This document shows positions 36,789 through 45,844 of a stretch of DNA of 64,000 nucleotides, in pieces. The stretch's first letter is position 1, and each line of letters opens with the position of its first letter. The notes under the pieces were generated by a model. The model saw only the letters and a program-made list of their open reading frames with translations. It was not told the DNA's origin and did no database searches. The stretch lies in NCBI RefSeq assembly GCF_043195105.1, contig NZ_JBAFWO010000003.1, one strand, 5' to 3'. Both the position numbers and the translations under genes were made by a program. Origin of the DNA: NCEH01 sp002257205. GTDB taxonomy: Bacteria; Pseudomonadota; Alphaproteobacteria; Rhizobiales; Xanthobacteraceae.

Positions 36789-38434
36789 GGGTGCGCATCA
36801 CGAACGGGCGGATCTTCGATCCGGCCTCCGGCATGGTCGACCTGCTGGGCAATGTCCTGATCGAGGACGGCCGCATCGTCGCCGACGATCCCACCCTGCG
36901 CGCGGACGAGACGCACGATGCCGCCGGTTGCGTGGTGATGGCGGGCGGCATCGATCTGCACAGCCATATTGCCGGCGGAAAGGTGAACCTCGCCCGCCTG
37001 CTGATGGGGGAGGATCGCCGCGCCAATCCCGAGCCGTTCGGCGCCTTCTGCGGGTGCGGCGGCGGCGTTGCGGCGCCGACAACCCATGTCACGGGCTGCC
37101 GTTATTCCCAGATGGGCTACACCGCCGTGTTCGAACCGGCCATGGTGGGGGCCAATGCGCGCCATGCGCACCTGGAAATGGCAGACATTCCGAACATCGA
37201 CACCGGCGGCTTCCTGGTGCTCGGCAATGACGATTTCCTGCTGCGCCTGATCGCGCAGGGCGAGAGCCAGACGGCGATCAACGATTATGTCGCCTGGATG
37301 CTGTCGGCGACCCAGACTTGCGCCATCAAGATCGTCAATCCCGGTGGGATTTCCGCCTTCAAGTTCAATGCCCGCAGCCTCGATCTGGACGAGGCCGGCC
37401 CGCATTACACGCTCACCCCGCGCCGGGTGCTGCAGACGTTGCAGCGCGCGGTGACGGAACTGGGCATTCCCCATCCCATCCATCTGCACGGGTGCAACCT
37501 CGGCGTGCCCGGCAATGTGGCGACGACGCTCTCGACCATTGGCGCCACCGAGGGCTTTCCCCTTCACCTCACCCATGTGCAATTCCACGCTTATGGGACG
37601 GAAGGCGACCGGCGCTTCTCGTCCGGCGCGGCGGAAATCGCGGCGGCGGTGAACGCAAATCCCCATATTAGCGTGGATGTCGGGCAGATCATGTTCGGCC
37701 AGACGGTGACCGCCTCGGCCGATCTGATGGGGCAGTATCGCAACCACTCCCTGGCCAGCCCGAAGAAATGGGTGGGCATGGATATCGAGTGCGATGCCGC
37801 CTGCGGCGTGGTGCCGTTCGCCTATCGCGACACCTCCTTCGTCAATGCCCTGCAATGGGCCATCGGCCTGGAATTGTTCCTGCTGATCGAGGACCCGTGG
37901 CGGGTGTTTCTCACCACCGACCATCCGAACGGCGGGCCGTTCACCTCCTATCCCCATCTGATCCGCCTGCTGATGGACCGCGATTTCCGCGACGAGCAAC
38001 TGGCGCGGCTGCACAAGGCGGCACGGGCGCATACCAACCTTGCCGAGCTGACGCGCGAATACACGCTGGAGGAGATCGCCATTGTCACCCGCGCCGCGCC
38101 GGCGCGCACGCTGGGCTTGAAGGATCGCGGCCATCTCGCGCCCGGTGCCGTCGGTGATGTGGTGCTCTATGCGGACATGGCGGATCGCGAGGCCATGTTC
38201 AGCGCGCCGCGCCTGGTGCTGAAGGATGGCCGGACCATCGTGCGCGACGGTGAGATCGTGGATCTGGTGCAGGGGCGCACCTATGCGGTGAAGCCGCCGT
38301 TCGATCCGCTCATGGACAAGCGCATGGACCGCTGGTTCGACGAGGCCATTGGCCTCAAGGCCAAGCATTTCCGCATTTCGGACGGGGAGATCCGGGGCGG
38401 GCAAGGGCCCAGCATCGTGGAGTGCGCGCCGTGA
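36785..38434 (+). CDS. fhcA: Formyltransferase/hydrolase complex subunit FhcA (formylmethanofuran hydrolase)
   Basis: Amidohydrolase subunit that releases formate from the formylated methanofuran-type cofactor, the last step of H4MPT-linked formaldehyde oxidation. It has 549 residues: metal ligands His59 and His61 (DLHSH), a candidate carboxylated Lys182 (AIKIVNPGG), then HLHGCNLG and the late TTDHPNGGPF aspartate motif. Start overlaps fhcB by four bases. Alternative: hydantoinase-like, excluded by neighbours and sequence. Confidence 0.94.
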   Translation: MRVRITNGRIFDPASGMVDLLGNVLIEDGRIVADDPTLRADETHDAAGCVVMAGGIDLHSHIAGGKVNLARLLMGEDRRANPEPFGAFCGCGGGVAAPTTHVTGCRYSQMGYTAVFEPAMVGANARHAHLEMADIPNIDTGGFLVLGNDDFLLRLIAQGESQTAINDYVAWMLSATQTCAIKIVNPGGISAFKFNARSLDLDEAGPHYTLTPRRVLQTLQRAVTELGIPHPIHLHGCNLGVPGNVATTLSTIGATEGFPLHLTHVQFHAYGTEGDRRFSSGAAEIAAAVNANPHISVDVGQIMFGQTVTASADLMGQYRNHSLASPKKWVGMDIECDAACGVVPFAYRDTSFVNALQWAIGLELFLLIEDPWRVFLTTDHPNGGPFTSYPHLIRLLMDRDFRDEQLARLHKAARAHTNLAELTREYTLEEIAIVTRAAPARTLGLKDRGHLAPGAVGDVVLYADMADREAMFSAPRLVLKDGRTIVRDGEIVDLVQGRTYAVKPPFDPLMDKRMDRWFDEAIGLKAKHFRISDGEIRGGQGPSIVECAP

Positions 38435-39330
38435 ACCTGAACGGGGTCGAGATCCGCGACAGCTTCGCCGAAGCCTTTCCCATGGCGGGCACGCGGCTCG
38501 TCATCACCGCCGACACGCGGCGCTGGGCGCGTACCGCTGCCGCGTCGCTCACGGGTTTCGCCACCTCGGTGATCGGCTGCGGCTGCGAGGCGGGGATCGA
38601 GGGGGAGATCGCGCCGGAGGACTCGCCCGACGGGCGGCCAGGCATTTCCGTGCTCATCTTCGCCATGTCGCTGAAGAATTTGAAGAAGATCGTGCCGGCG
38701 CGGGTCGGCCAGTGCGTGCTGACCGCCCCCACCTCGGCCTGCTATGCCGGCCTCGAGGAGGGGCCACGCGTGCCGCTCGGCCGGGCCCTGCGCTATTTCG
38801 GCGATGGGCACCAGATCGCCAAAAGCATCGAGGGCCGCCGGTTCTGGCGCATCCCGGTGATGGAAGGCGAGTTTGTCTGCGACGACGTGACCGGCAGCAG
38901 CACGGCTTCGGTCGGCGGCGGCAATTTTCTCATCCTGGCGCGCTCGCGTGCGGCTGCGCTGAACGCGGCCGAACAGGCGGTCGACGCGATGGCGCGGGTG
39001 AAGGGCGCGATCCTGCCGTTTCCCGGCGGCGTCGTGCGGTCCGGCTCGAAGATCGGCGGCAAATATCCCGGCATGATCGCCTCCACCAATGACGCCTATT
39101 GCCCGACCCTGCGCGCGAGCGTCGAGAGCGCCTTGCCGGGGGATGTTCAGAGCGTGCTTGAAATCGTCATCGACGGTTTGTCGGCCGCAGATGTCGGCGC
39201 CTCCATGCGCGCCGGGATCTCCGCCGTGTGCACGCTCGGCGCGGCGGCGGGCATCGTCGCCATCGATGCGGGAAATTACGGCGGCAATCTCGGCCCGTTC
39301 CATTTCAAGCTGCGGGAGCTGATGGCGTGA
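38431..39330 (+). CDS. fhcD: Formylmethanofuran:H4MPT formyltransferase, FhcD (Ftr homologue)
   Basis: Moves the formyl group from formyl-H4MPT to the methanofuran-type carrier. It has 299 residues from GTG 38431 (GTGA overlap with the fhcA stop), beginning NLNGVEIRDSFAEAFPM like family members; GTG 38422 would add three residues. Conserved blocks include GCGCEAGIEG, CVLTAPTSACYAG and KIGGKYPGM. Four-base overlap with fhcC. Confidence 0.94.
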   Translation: MNLNGVEIRDSFAEAFPMAGTRLVITADTRRWARTAAASLTGFATSVIGCGCEAGIEGEIAPEDSPDGRPGISVLIFAMSLKNLKKIVPARVGQCVLTAPTSACYAGLEEGPRVPLGRALRYFGDGHQIAKSIEGRRFWRIPVMEGEFVCDDVTGSSTASVGGGNFLILARSRAAALNAAEQAVDAMARVKGAILPFPGGVVRSGSKIGGKYPGMIASTNDAYCPTLRASVESALPGDVQSVLEIVIDGLSAADVGASMRAGISAVCTLGAAAGIVAIDAGNYGGNLGPFHFKLRELMA

Positions 39331-40133
39331 GCGGCTATGAACTCAGGTTGCGGGCATCGCTTGCCGCGCGTCTCGACCTGTCGGGGCTGACGCCGCACGC
39401 GCTCGCCGGACTCAGCGGGAGCGAGGTGGAGCACCTACCGCTTCCCTATGGCACCGCACGGGTGCCCCTCGGCGAAGTGTTCACGCTCATGCCCGCCTCG
39501 GACGGCGCGCTCCTGATCAGCGGCGATCCGCGCATGGATTTCGTGGGCGCGGGCCTGGCGTCCGGCGAGATGATGGTGTCCGGCCCCATTGGCGTGTGCG
39601 CCGGCGCGCAGATGAGCGGGGGCTGGCTCACCATCGAAGGCGATGCCGGCGAAGGCGTCGGGAGCGGCATGTCGGGCGGGCGGATCGAGGTGCGGGGTCA
39701 AACCGGCGCCCGGCTGGGCGGCCCGCTGCCCGGCGCACGCACCGGCATGACGGGCGGCACGATCGAAATTTTTGGCGATGTCGGGCCGCTCGCCGGCGCG
39801 AACATGCGCGGCGGGCTCGTGCTCATTCACGGCGACGTGGCCGAGCATGCGGCGCGCGACATGATCGCCGGCACCATCGCCATCGCCGGAACCCTCGGTC
39901 CTCAGGCCGGCGCCGGCATGAAGCGCGGCACGTTGCTGCTGGCGCGCGAGCCGCTTTTGCTCGGTCCCGGCTTCGGCGATACGGGCGAGCACGATCTCGT
40001 CGCCCTGCAGCTCCTCGCCCGTCGTATTCCGCAGCTCGCGGAGCTCTTGGGGGGCGGCATTTCCGGGCGGGCGCGGCGCCATGTGGGCGACCGGCTCGCG
40101 GGCGGGCAGGGCGAATTGCTCTGGCTGTATTGA
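39327..40133 (+). CDS. fhcC: Formyltransferase/hydrolase complex subunit FhcC (FwdC homologue)
   Basis: Structural subunit with a right-handed beta-helix like the C-terminal domain of glutamate synthase. It has 268 residues; repeated G-x-x-M-x-x-G turns (AQMSGGWLTIEGDAG, SGMSGGRIEVRG, TGMTGGTIEIFGDVG, ANMRGGLVLIHGDV) build the helix between about 85 and 210. GTG start 39327 overlaps fhcD. Last gene of the cluster; the convergent reductase-PAS gene ends nine bases away, with no terminator between them. Confidence 0.93.
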   Translation: MSGYELRLRASLAARLDLSGLTPHALAGLSGSEVEHLPLPYGTARVPLGEVFTLMPASDGALLISGDPRMDFVGAGLASGEMMVSGPIGVCAGAQMSGGWLTIEGDAGEGVGSGMSGGRIEVRGQTGARLGGPLPGARTGMTGGTIEIFGDVGPLAGANMRGGLVLIHGDVAEHAARDMIAGTIAIAGTLGPQAGAGMKRGTLLLAREPLLLGPGFGDTGEHDLVALQLLARRIPQLAELLGGGISGRARRHVGDRLAGGQGELLWLY

Positions 40134-40142
40134 ACCGGCGGC

Positions 40143-41468
40143 TCAGGCCACCGGCTTTTGCAACTCGGCAGCTTCCTTCAGCGCGGCGAGTTCCTTGCGC
40201 AGCTTCTTCGTTTCCTCGAAGCGGGCGTTCACGTCGCGGATGGTGGACACCATGCCCACGACCCGGCCGTCGGCGTCCTTCAGCAAGACGATGGTGAATT
40301 CGATGGAGAAGCGCCGCCCGTCCTTGTGCAGGCCCGGAACCGCGAGCAGGTCGCCCGCGCCATAGCGGCTGACACCGCTCGCCGCCGTCTGGTGATAGCC
40401 CTCCCAATGGCGGGCGCGGAACGGTTCCGGAATGATGATATCGAGGGATTGGCCCAGCGCTTCCTGCTCGGAAAAGCCGAAGATGCGCTCGGCACCCGGA
40501 TTCCACAGCACGATCAGGCCCTCCCGATCGCTCGCGACCACCGCGTCGGCATTGCTGTCGATAAGGGCCTGGGCGATGTGATCGGCAGTGAGGGTGCCGG
40601 GAGAAAACGGCTTGGCATGGGTCATGGGGGCCACCTTGGCACCGGGAGAAACAGCAGCGGGCGCGGGTTGGGTCTGCGGGTCCAGCAGCTCTTCGATCGG
40701 CCCGAAAAATTCGAAGTGAATGCGCTCCCGCGGCACGCCGCGTGCGGCCAGCCCCTGGACGAAATGGCGCATGAAGGGCAAGGGGCCGCAGATGAAATAA
40801 TCCGCCTGCGCCAGCGGGGTGTTTTCCGCCAGCCAGTCGAGATCGATGAAGCCCGCGCGATCGAAATCGCGGCCTGCCACATCGCCGTCGCGCGGGCGTT
40901 CGTAGAAGATCGTCGTCGCAAGGCCCGGGCGCTGTGCGGCGAGGCGCTTCACATGGCTTGCGAAGGCGTGGGTCGTCCCGTCCAGCGTGCCATGGATGAA
41001 ATGAGCAGGCGTGCCGGGCGTTTGCGCCGCCAAAGCCTCCAGCATGCAGACCATCGGCGTCAGGCCGACCCCGCCCGAGAGCAGAACCACGGGGCGCTCC
41101 TGGTCTGCCGGCAGGACGAAGGTGCCGGACGGCGGCATGAGCTTCACTCGTGTTCCGGCATCAGCCGCATCATGCAGCCAGCGAGATGCCGCGCCCTGGG
41201 CCTCGCGCTTGACCGAGATGCGATAGGTCTCGCCATTGGCATGGCCGGAAATCGTGTAATTGCGCTTCAGCGCGGGGCCATTCTCGGGCTCGATCAGCAA
41301 AGTCAGATGTTGCCCCGCCTGGTGGCGCGGCACGCCCTTGCCGTCCGCGGGGCGGAAGACGAAGGAGGTGATGATCTCGCTTTCCGGTATGCGGCTTTCA
41401 ATGATGAAGTCGCGCCATCCGGTCCAGGTCTCGCCGGTCCAGGTCTCGCCGGTCGCTGTGTCTGCCAT
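40143..41468 (-). CDS. Flavohemoglobin-type FAD/NAD(P)H reductase fused to a PAS domain
   Basis: It has 441 residues. Residues 15-120 form an FAD domain with RNYT (69-72); 125-257 an NAD(P) domain with GGVGLTP (132-138) and CGPLPFM (228-234), as in the reductase half of flavohemoglobin. There is no globin and no [2Fe-2S] cysteine set. A Pro/Ala linker (264-290) leads to a PAS domain (about 295-412) with RARHWEGY; His354 aligns with the FixL haem-ligand His, while the FixL oxygen-sensing Arg is not evident. A short coiled coil ends it. A haem or flavin redox sensor is possible; function unproven. Confidence 0.85.
   Translation of the reverse strand: MADTATGETWTGETWTGWRDFIIESRIPESEIITSFVFRPADGKGVPRHQAGQHLTLLIEPENGPALKRNYTISGHANGETYRISVKREAQGAASRWLHDAADAGTRVKLMPPSGTFVLPADQERPVVLLSGGVGLTPMVCMLEALAAQTPGTPAHFIHGTLDGTTHAFASHVKRLAAQRPGLATTIFYERPRDGDVAGRDFDRAGFIDLDWLAENTPLAQADYFICGPLPFMRHFVQGLAARGVPRERIHFEFFGPIEELLDPQTQPAPAAVSPGAKVAPMTHAKPFSPGTLTADHIAQALIDSNADAVVASDREGLIVLWNPGAERIFGFSEQEALGQSLDIIIPEPFRARHWEGYHQTAASGVSRYGAGDLLAVPGLHKDGRRFSIEFTIVLLKDADGRVVGMVSTIRDVNARFEETKKLRKELAALKEAAELQKPVA
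41419..41454 (-). repeat. 15-bp exact tandem duplication
   Basis: CCGGTCCAGGTCTCG occurs twice in tandem (41419-41433, 41434-41448) with a truncated third copy, coding GETWT units at the N terminus of the reductase-PAS protein. Exactness suggests recent slippage. Confidence 0.85.
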
Positions 41469-41590
41469 GGCGTTGCGGTCTCCCTGACCTGACTGCGCCG
41501 GGACTCGGCCGCTCGCGCCGGCCCGGTCTGATTGTTCTGGTTTAATGTATGCCACCGGCACCCAGCTGGCGAGCCCGCCGAGGCGGAATG

Positions 41591-42628
41591 TCACTTCATG
41601 CGCAAGGACAGCCAGCGCTTGAGGAACGAGCGCCGCATCTTGCGCAGCGCGGCGGCAAGCGCGAGGTGGAACGGCGCCTGTGCCTTGGTGACTTGGATCC
41701 GCAAGGCATTCAGTTCCGCCGTGCCCGCGCGCGCGCCTTCCACCAGCGCGTCGAGGCTCGCCAGCACCCGCCGATAGGGATAGGTGCGGGCGAGATCGAG
41801 ATAGCGCGGCGTCGCACGGCGCTGGACGAATGGCCGCACCGAGACCGGTCCCTCGAGCTGGGGAATATAGGCGAGCAAAAGCTGATCCGGCCGTTCCAGC
41901 AGCAGGCCGGGTTCCTTCATCAGCGCGCGGGCGCCCTCGATATGGTGCGAGGCGGTGGACGCCTTGTAGTCCGGCCGGGCGCGCCAGCGGATGTAGCTGA
42001 CCATGCATTTCGCCACCAATTGATCGTCCGACCGCACCGGGAAATGGGCGAGGTCCGCGGTGGCGAGCAAGGTCACGGACTGCTCGGCGTGCCAGCGGCT
42101 GATGATGTGGTTGCCGTCCGAGATCAGGGTTTCGGGATGGGCCGCGAAGGCGCCGGGCACGATCACCTTGCCGTTGCCGCGTGGCAGGTCCAGCACATGG
42201 GTCAGGCGCGACAGGGGGTTCGGGTCGGTGGCGTCGTCATCCGCGTGCGGGAAATAATTGGTCACGGAGAACGCGCCGATTTTCGGCTCCGGCAGAGCGT
42301 CCAGCTCCGCTTCCAGGGTCGCGCGGTCGGCGATGGCGATGAATTCGTCGGCGTCGAGGGCGAATATAAAATCCCACGCCTCGTCCCGCATGGCCCGATG
42401 CATGAGGCCGGTGGTGCGGCGGCCCTGGTTGTAGGCGGCGTGCGCGCCGTCCTCGATCCGCACCAGGGGCAGGCCCTCGCCCTGGAGCAGATCCAGGATG
42501 GCGCGGGTCGCATCTGTGCTGCCGTCGTCGATGATGTACATGCAATCGACGAAATGCAGGTTGTGCCGGACGAAGACTTCGATGATGTCCGCTTCATCGC
42601 GTGCGAGAGTGACGGACGCCAGACGCAT
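41591..42628 (-). CDS. Family 2 glycosyltransferase
   Basis: It has 345 residues; a GT-A enzyme using a nucleotide sugar, probably in surface polysaccharide synthesis. N-terminal RDEADIIEVFVRHNL and IIDDGSTDATRAIL, then the metal-binding region FALDADEFI (DxD-like). No membrane helices are apparent. ATG 42628 is used over an upstream in-frame ATG at 42661. Separated from the reductase-PAS gene by 122 bp. Confidence 0.88.
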   Translation of the reverse strand: MRLASVTLARDEADIIEVFVRHNLHFVDCMYIIDDGSTDATRAILDLLQGEGLPLVRIEDGAHAAYNQGRRTTGLMHRAMRDEAWDFIFALDADEFIAIADRATLEAELDALPEPKIGAFSVTNYFPHADDDATDPNPLSRLTHVLDLPRGNGKVIVPGAFAAHPETLISDGNHIISRWHAEQSVTLLATADLAHFPVRSDDQLVAKCMVSYIRWRARPDYKASTASHHIEGARALMKEPGLLLERPDQLLLAYIPQLEGPVSVRPFVQRRATPRYLDLARTYPYRRVLASLDALVEGARAGTAELNALRIQVTKAQAPFHLALAAALRKMRRSFLKRWLSLRMK

Positions 42629-42897
42629 ATTCTTCCCTTCGCGCGCTCGAACCGTTCGCAAACCGGTTGCGGCTTAGCACGGGCCGGGGAGGGTGGAAAC
42701 GTCGCACGCGGGCGCGGCGGCGCTCAGCGAAGCGATCGCGCCCTGTGCCGGGGCTGCCACGGGCCGGCCCTTCGCCCCGGTTTGCCGGTGCTCCGGGAGC
42801 GGCTGCGCAATGCTCCCAAGGTTGCCAGAGAGCGGGTCGCGGGAGTAGGGACACACATCACCTGCGGCATATGCCGCGCCAGTTGCGAAGGACCGCG
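42629..42897. other. Divergent intergenic region upstream of gatB
   Basis: 269 bp between divergent genes, GC-rich, no gene. Several short complementary GC runs but nothing I can name. AAGGA six bases before the gatB ATG is the gatB ribosome site. Confidence 0.35.
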
Positions 42898-44397
42898 ATG
42901 ACCGCTCACGTTCGACCCGCCGATGCCAAGAAGCTCATTCGTGGAGCCACGGGCGATTGGGAGGTGGTGATCGGCATGGAAGTGCATGCTCAGGTGGCTT
43001 CCAACGCCAAACTCTTCTCCGGCGCCTCCACGCAATTCGGCGGGCCGCCCAACGACCATGTGTCGCTGGTGGACGCGGCGATGCCCGGCATGCTGCCGGT
43101 GATCAACAAGGAATGCGTCGCCCAGGCGGTGCGTACCGGGCTCGGCCTGAAGGCGCAGATCAATCTGCGCTCCGTGTTCGACCGGAAGAATTATTTCTAT
43201 CCCGATCTGCCCCAGGGCTATCAGATCAGCCAGTTCAAATATCCCATCGTCGGCGAGGGCGAGGTGATCGTCGATCTGCCGGACGGCGAAAGCATCAGTG
43301 TGGGCATCGAGCGGCTGCACCTGGAGCAGGACGCGGGAAAATCGATCCACGACCTGTCCCCCTCGCTCTCGTTCGTGGACCTGAACCGCTCCGGCGTGGC
43401 GCTGATGGAGATCGTCTCCCGCCCGGACCTGCGCTCCTCCGAGGAGGCGCGCGCCTATGTGACCAAGCTGCGCTCCATCCTGCGCTATCTCGGCACCTGC
43501 GACGGCGACATGGAGAAGGGCAATCTGCGCGCGGACGTGAACGTCTCGGTGCGTCGCCCCGGCGAGCCGCTCGGCACCCGCTGCGAGATCAAGAACGTCA
43601 ATTCCATTCGCTTCATCGGCCAGGCGATCGAGGTGGAAGCCCGCCGCCAGATCGAGATCCTTGAGGACGGTGGCAAGATCGACCAGGAAACGCGCCTGTT
43701 CGACCCCAACAAGGGCGAGACGCGGTCCATGCGCTCCAAGGAAGAAGCGCATGATTATCGCTATTTCCCCGACCCGGACCTGTTGCCGCTGGTGCTGGAA
43801 GAACCCTTCGTGCGTTCGCTCGACGCCGCGTTGCCGGAACTGCCGGACGAGAAGAAGGCCCGCTTCATCGCCGATTACGGGCTGACGCCCTACGACGCCG
43901 CCATTCTGGTGGCCGAAAAAGAGACGGCGGACTATTTCGAGGCGGCGGTGAAGGCGGACGGCGCGAGCGCCCGCAATGCCAAGCTGGTGGCCAATTGGAT
44001 CATGGGCGATCTTTCCGCCTATGCGAACACGGCCGGCTTGGCGGTCTCCAGTGTGCACGTTACTCCGGCCCAGATCGCCGGCATCGTGGACCTGATCTCG
44101 GACAACACCATTTCCGGCAAGATTGCCAAGGATGTGCTGGTGATTCTGCTGGAGGAAAAGACCACCCAGCACCCGCGCGAGATCGTCGAGGCCCGGGGCC
44201 TGAAGCAGGTGACCGACACCGGCGCCATCGAAAAGGTGGTGGACGAGATCATCGCCGCCAATCCGGACAAGGTGGCCCAGGTGATCGCCAAGCCCACCAT
44301 GCTCGGCTGGTTCGTCGGGCAAGCCATGAAGGCGTCGGGGGGCAAGGCCAATCCCCAGGCGCTGAACGAGATCCTCAAGAGCAAATTGGGCATCTGA
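42898..44397 (+). CDS. gatB: Asp-tRNA(Asn)/Glu-tRNA(Gln) amidotransferase subunit B
   Basis: tRNA-binding kinase/transamidase subunit of GatCAB. It has 499 residues: WEVVIGMEVHAQV at about 21-33, KNYFYPDLPQGYQISQ, DLNRSGVALMEIVSRPD, EIKNVNSIRF, then the helical and YqeY-like tail that recognises tRNA. ATG 42898 chosen for AAGGA and homology. Unlike many genomes it is not adjacent to gatCA, although in the same direction. Confidence 0.96.
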   Translation: MTAHVRPADAKKLIRGATGDWEVVIGMEVHAQVASNAKLFSGASTQFGGPPNDHVSLVDAAMPGMLPVINKECVAQAVRTGLGLKAQINLRSVFDRKNYFYPDLPQGYQISQFKYPIVGEGEVIVDLPDGESISVGIERLHLEQDAGKSIHDLSPSLSFVDLNRSGVALMEIVSRPDLRSSEEARAYVTKLRSILRYLGTCDGDMEKGNLRADVNVSVRRPGEPLGTRCEIKNVNSIRFIGQAIEVEARRQIEILEDGGKIDQETRLFDPNKGETRSMRSKEEAHDYRYFPDPDLLPLVLEEPFVRSLDAALPELPDEKKARFIADYGLTPYDAAILVAEKETADYFEAAVKADGASARNAKLVANWIMGDLSAYANTAGLAVSSVHVTPAQIAGIVDLISDNTISGKIAKDVLVILLEEKTTQHPREIVEARGLKQVTDTGAIEKVVDEIIAANPDKVAQVIAKPTMLGWFVGQAMKASGGKANPQALNEILKSKLGI

Positions 44398-44440
44398 GGC
44401 GCTCCGCCCCGTGCGGAGGCCGGTTGCAAGGAGCAGGGGC

Positions 44441-44914
44441 ATGCGGAGCGCGGGTGTGGCGGCGGCGGTTCTTCTCGGGCTGCTCGGGCCGGCATATGCG
44501 GCGGATGCGCCGAACATCATCGGCCTGTGGACGGCGGTCGCGCATGCCGGCTCCAATCTCAGCATCGCCCCCATGGACGATATGCGGCTGCGCGTGGACA
44601 CGCCGCATTTCTCGAACCGCCCCGGCACCGAAGCCTGGAACGTGCGCATCGACACGCAGAGCGACCGCGCCTTCGGCGGCGCGGTGGTCTCCAAGGGCGG
44701 CAAGGAACAGGTGCTGCTGGGCACCTTCCGCAGCGATGGCAAGCGCGTGGTCTATGCCACCGATTTCAGCTCGGGCGACGGCGAGGTGAGTGCCGACAGC
44801 ATGGAATTGTGCTGGATCGATTCGGTGCCAAATTATATCGCCACCGCCTGCACCACCTATGAGCGCGCCAAGCCCGCGCCGGCCGTTGCGCCGTCTGCAC
44901 CTGCTGGGAAATAG
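44441..44914 (+). CDS. Small exported protein of unknown function
   Basis: It has 157 residues. A clear signal peptide (AGVAAAVLLGLLGPAYAADA, cleavage near residue 20) precedes a likely beta-rich domain with NIIGLWTAVAHAG at its start. Two cysteines near residues 126 and 138 could form a disulphide. Ends in an Ala/Pro-rich tail. AAGGAG precedes the ATG. Not recognised as a named family. Confidence 0.8.
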   Translation: MRSAGVAAAVLLGLLGPAYAADAPNIIGLWTAVAHAGSNLSIAPMDDMRLRVDTPHFSNRPGTEAWNVRIDTQSDRAFGGAVVSKGGKEQVLLGTFRSDGKRVVYATDFSSGDGEVSADSMELCWIDSVPNYIATACTTYERAKPAPAVAPSAPAGK

Positions 44915-44936
44915 CGCTCCACCTGACGCCTGCGCT

Positions 44937-45674
44937 TCAGAGCGATGCGCTGGCCGGGCAGGTCGCACCGAAGACTTCCTCGAACGCGATCCGCAGAACG
45001 CTGTCCACCTCGGGTAGACTGGCGAGGTGGCCGAGGTCCTCCAGGCTGGTCACGCCGTGCTCGCGCACCCCGCAGGGCACGATGCCGCCGAAATGGGTGA
45101 GGTCGGGGCTCACGTTCAGTGAGATGCCGTGGAAGCTCACCCATTGGCGCACGCGAATGCCGATGGCGGCGATCTTTTCCTCCCGGCCCGGCCGTGCCAC
45201 CCATACGCCCACTCGGTCCTCGCGCCGTTCCGCGCGGATGTTGAAGGCGGACAGGGACGCGATGAGCCAAGTCTCCAGCGCGCTGACATATTGGCGCAGA
45301 TCGGGGCTGCGCTGCTTGAGGTTCAGCATCACATAGGCCACCCGCTGGCCGGGGCCGTGATAGGTGAACTGCCCGCCGCGCCCGGTCTCGAACACGGGGA
45401 AGCGCGCATCAATCAGATCCTCGCGCCTGGCGCTGGTGCCGGCGGTGTAGAGCGCGGGATGCTCCAGCAGCCATACCAGCTCCGGCGCGGTTCCGGCGGC
45501 GATCGCGGCGACCCGCGCTTCCATGGCCGCGATCGCCTGCGGATAGGGCACGGGGGCATCGCTGACGCTCCATTCCACCGGCGCCGCTCCGGCGAGATGG
45601 GGCAGGAAGTGCGTGGCGAGCGTGGACCGGGCGGGCGAAGGGGCGGCCGGCGATGGGGAAGAATGAGCGGTCAT
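44937..45674 (-). CDS. lipB: Octanoyl-[acyl-carrier-protein]:protein N-octanoyltransferase
   Basis: Transfers octanoate from ACP to the lipoyl domains of 2-oxoacid dehydrogenases and GcvH. It has 245 residues, with GGQFTYHGPGQRVAYVML around 100-117, Lys167 (EEKIAAIGIR) and catalytic Cys201 (IVPCGVREHGVTS). ATG 45674 removes a 23-residue unconserved leader. Convergent with the exported-protein gene. Confidence 0.95.
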   Translation of the reverse strand: MTAHSSPSPAAPSPARSTLATHFLPHLAGAAPVEWSVSDAPVPYPQAIAAMEARVAAIAAGTAPELVWLLEHPALYTAGTSARREDLIDARFPVFETGRGGQFTYHGPGQRVAYVMLNLKQRSPDLRQYVSALETWLIASLSAFNIRAERREDRVGVWVARPGREEKIAAIGIRVRQWVSFHGISLNVSPDLTHFGGIVPCGVREHGVTSLEDLGHLASLPEVDSVLRIAFEEVFGATCPASASL

Positions 45675-45760
45675 GGCGACTTCATACGGCTTTGACGGCG
45701 CGCGGGACACACGCCATCCACAGGCTACATATAGTTGGCGCATGATCCGCTGTTGAGGCC

Positions 45761-45789
45761 TTGTGGCGCCCTGGGCGATCTGTTAGACG
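45761..45789 (+). promoter_or_regulatory. Possible promoter of tRNA-Leu
   Basis: TTGTGG (45761-45766), 17-bp spacer, TAGACG (45784-45789), about 55 bases ahead of the mature tRNA. Weak match, judged by eye. Confidence 0.3.
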
Positions 45790-45844
45790 ATGGCCCCCGG
45801 CGCCACGCACCTCAGGGTTCGCGGGCGCCGAGCCATCTCTGACT

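Noticed and set aside
36488..38404. 638-residue minus-strand frame opposite fhcA
   Set aside because: Shadow of fhcA; composition typical of antisense frames.
41591..42008. N-terminal extension of the reductase-PAS frame to 42008
   Set aside because: The extra 180 residues are the antisense-like out-of-frame reading of the glycosyltransferase gene; the FAD domain begins right after ATG 41468.
42724..44742. 672-residue minus-strand frame opposite gatB
   Set aside because: Shadow frame; His/Asp/Leu-rich with no motif. gatB is clearly real.
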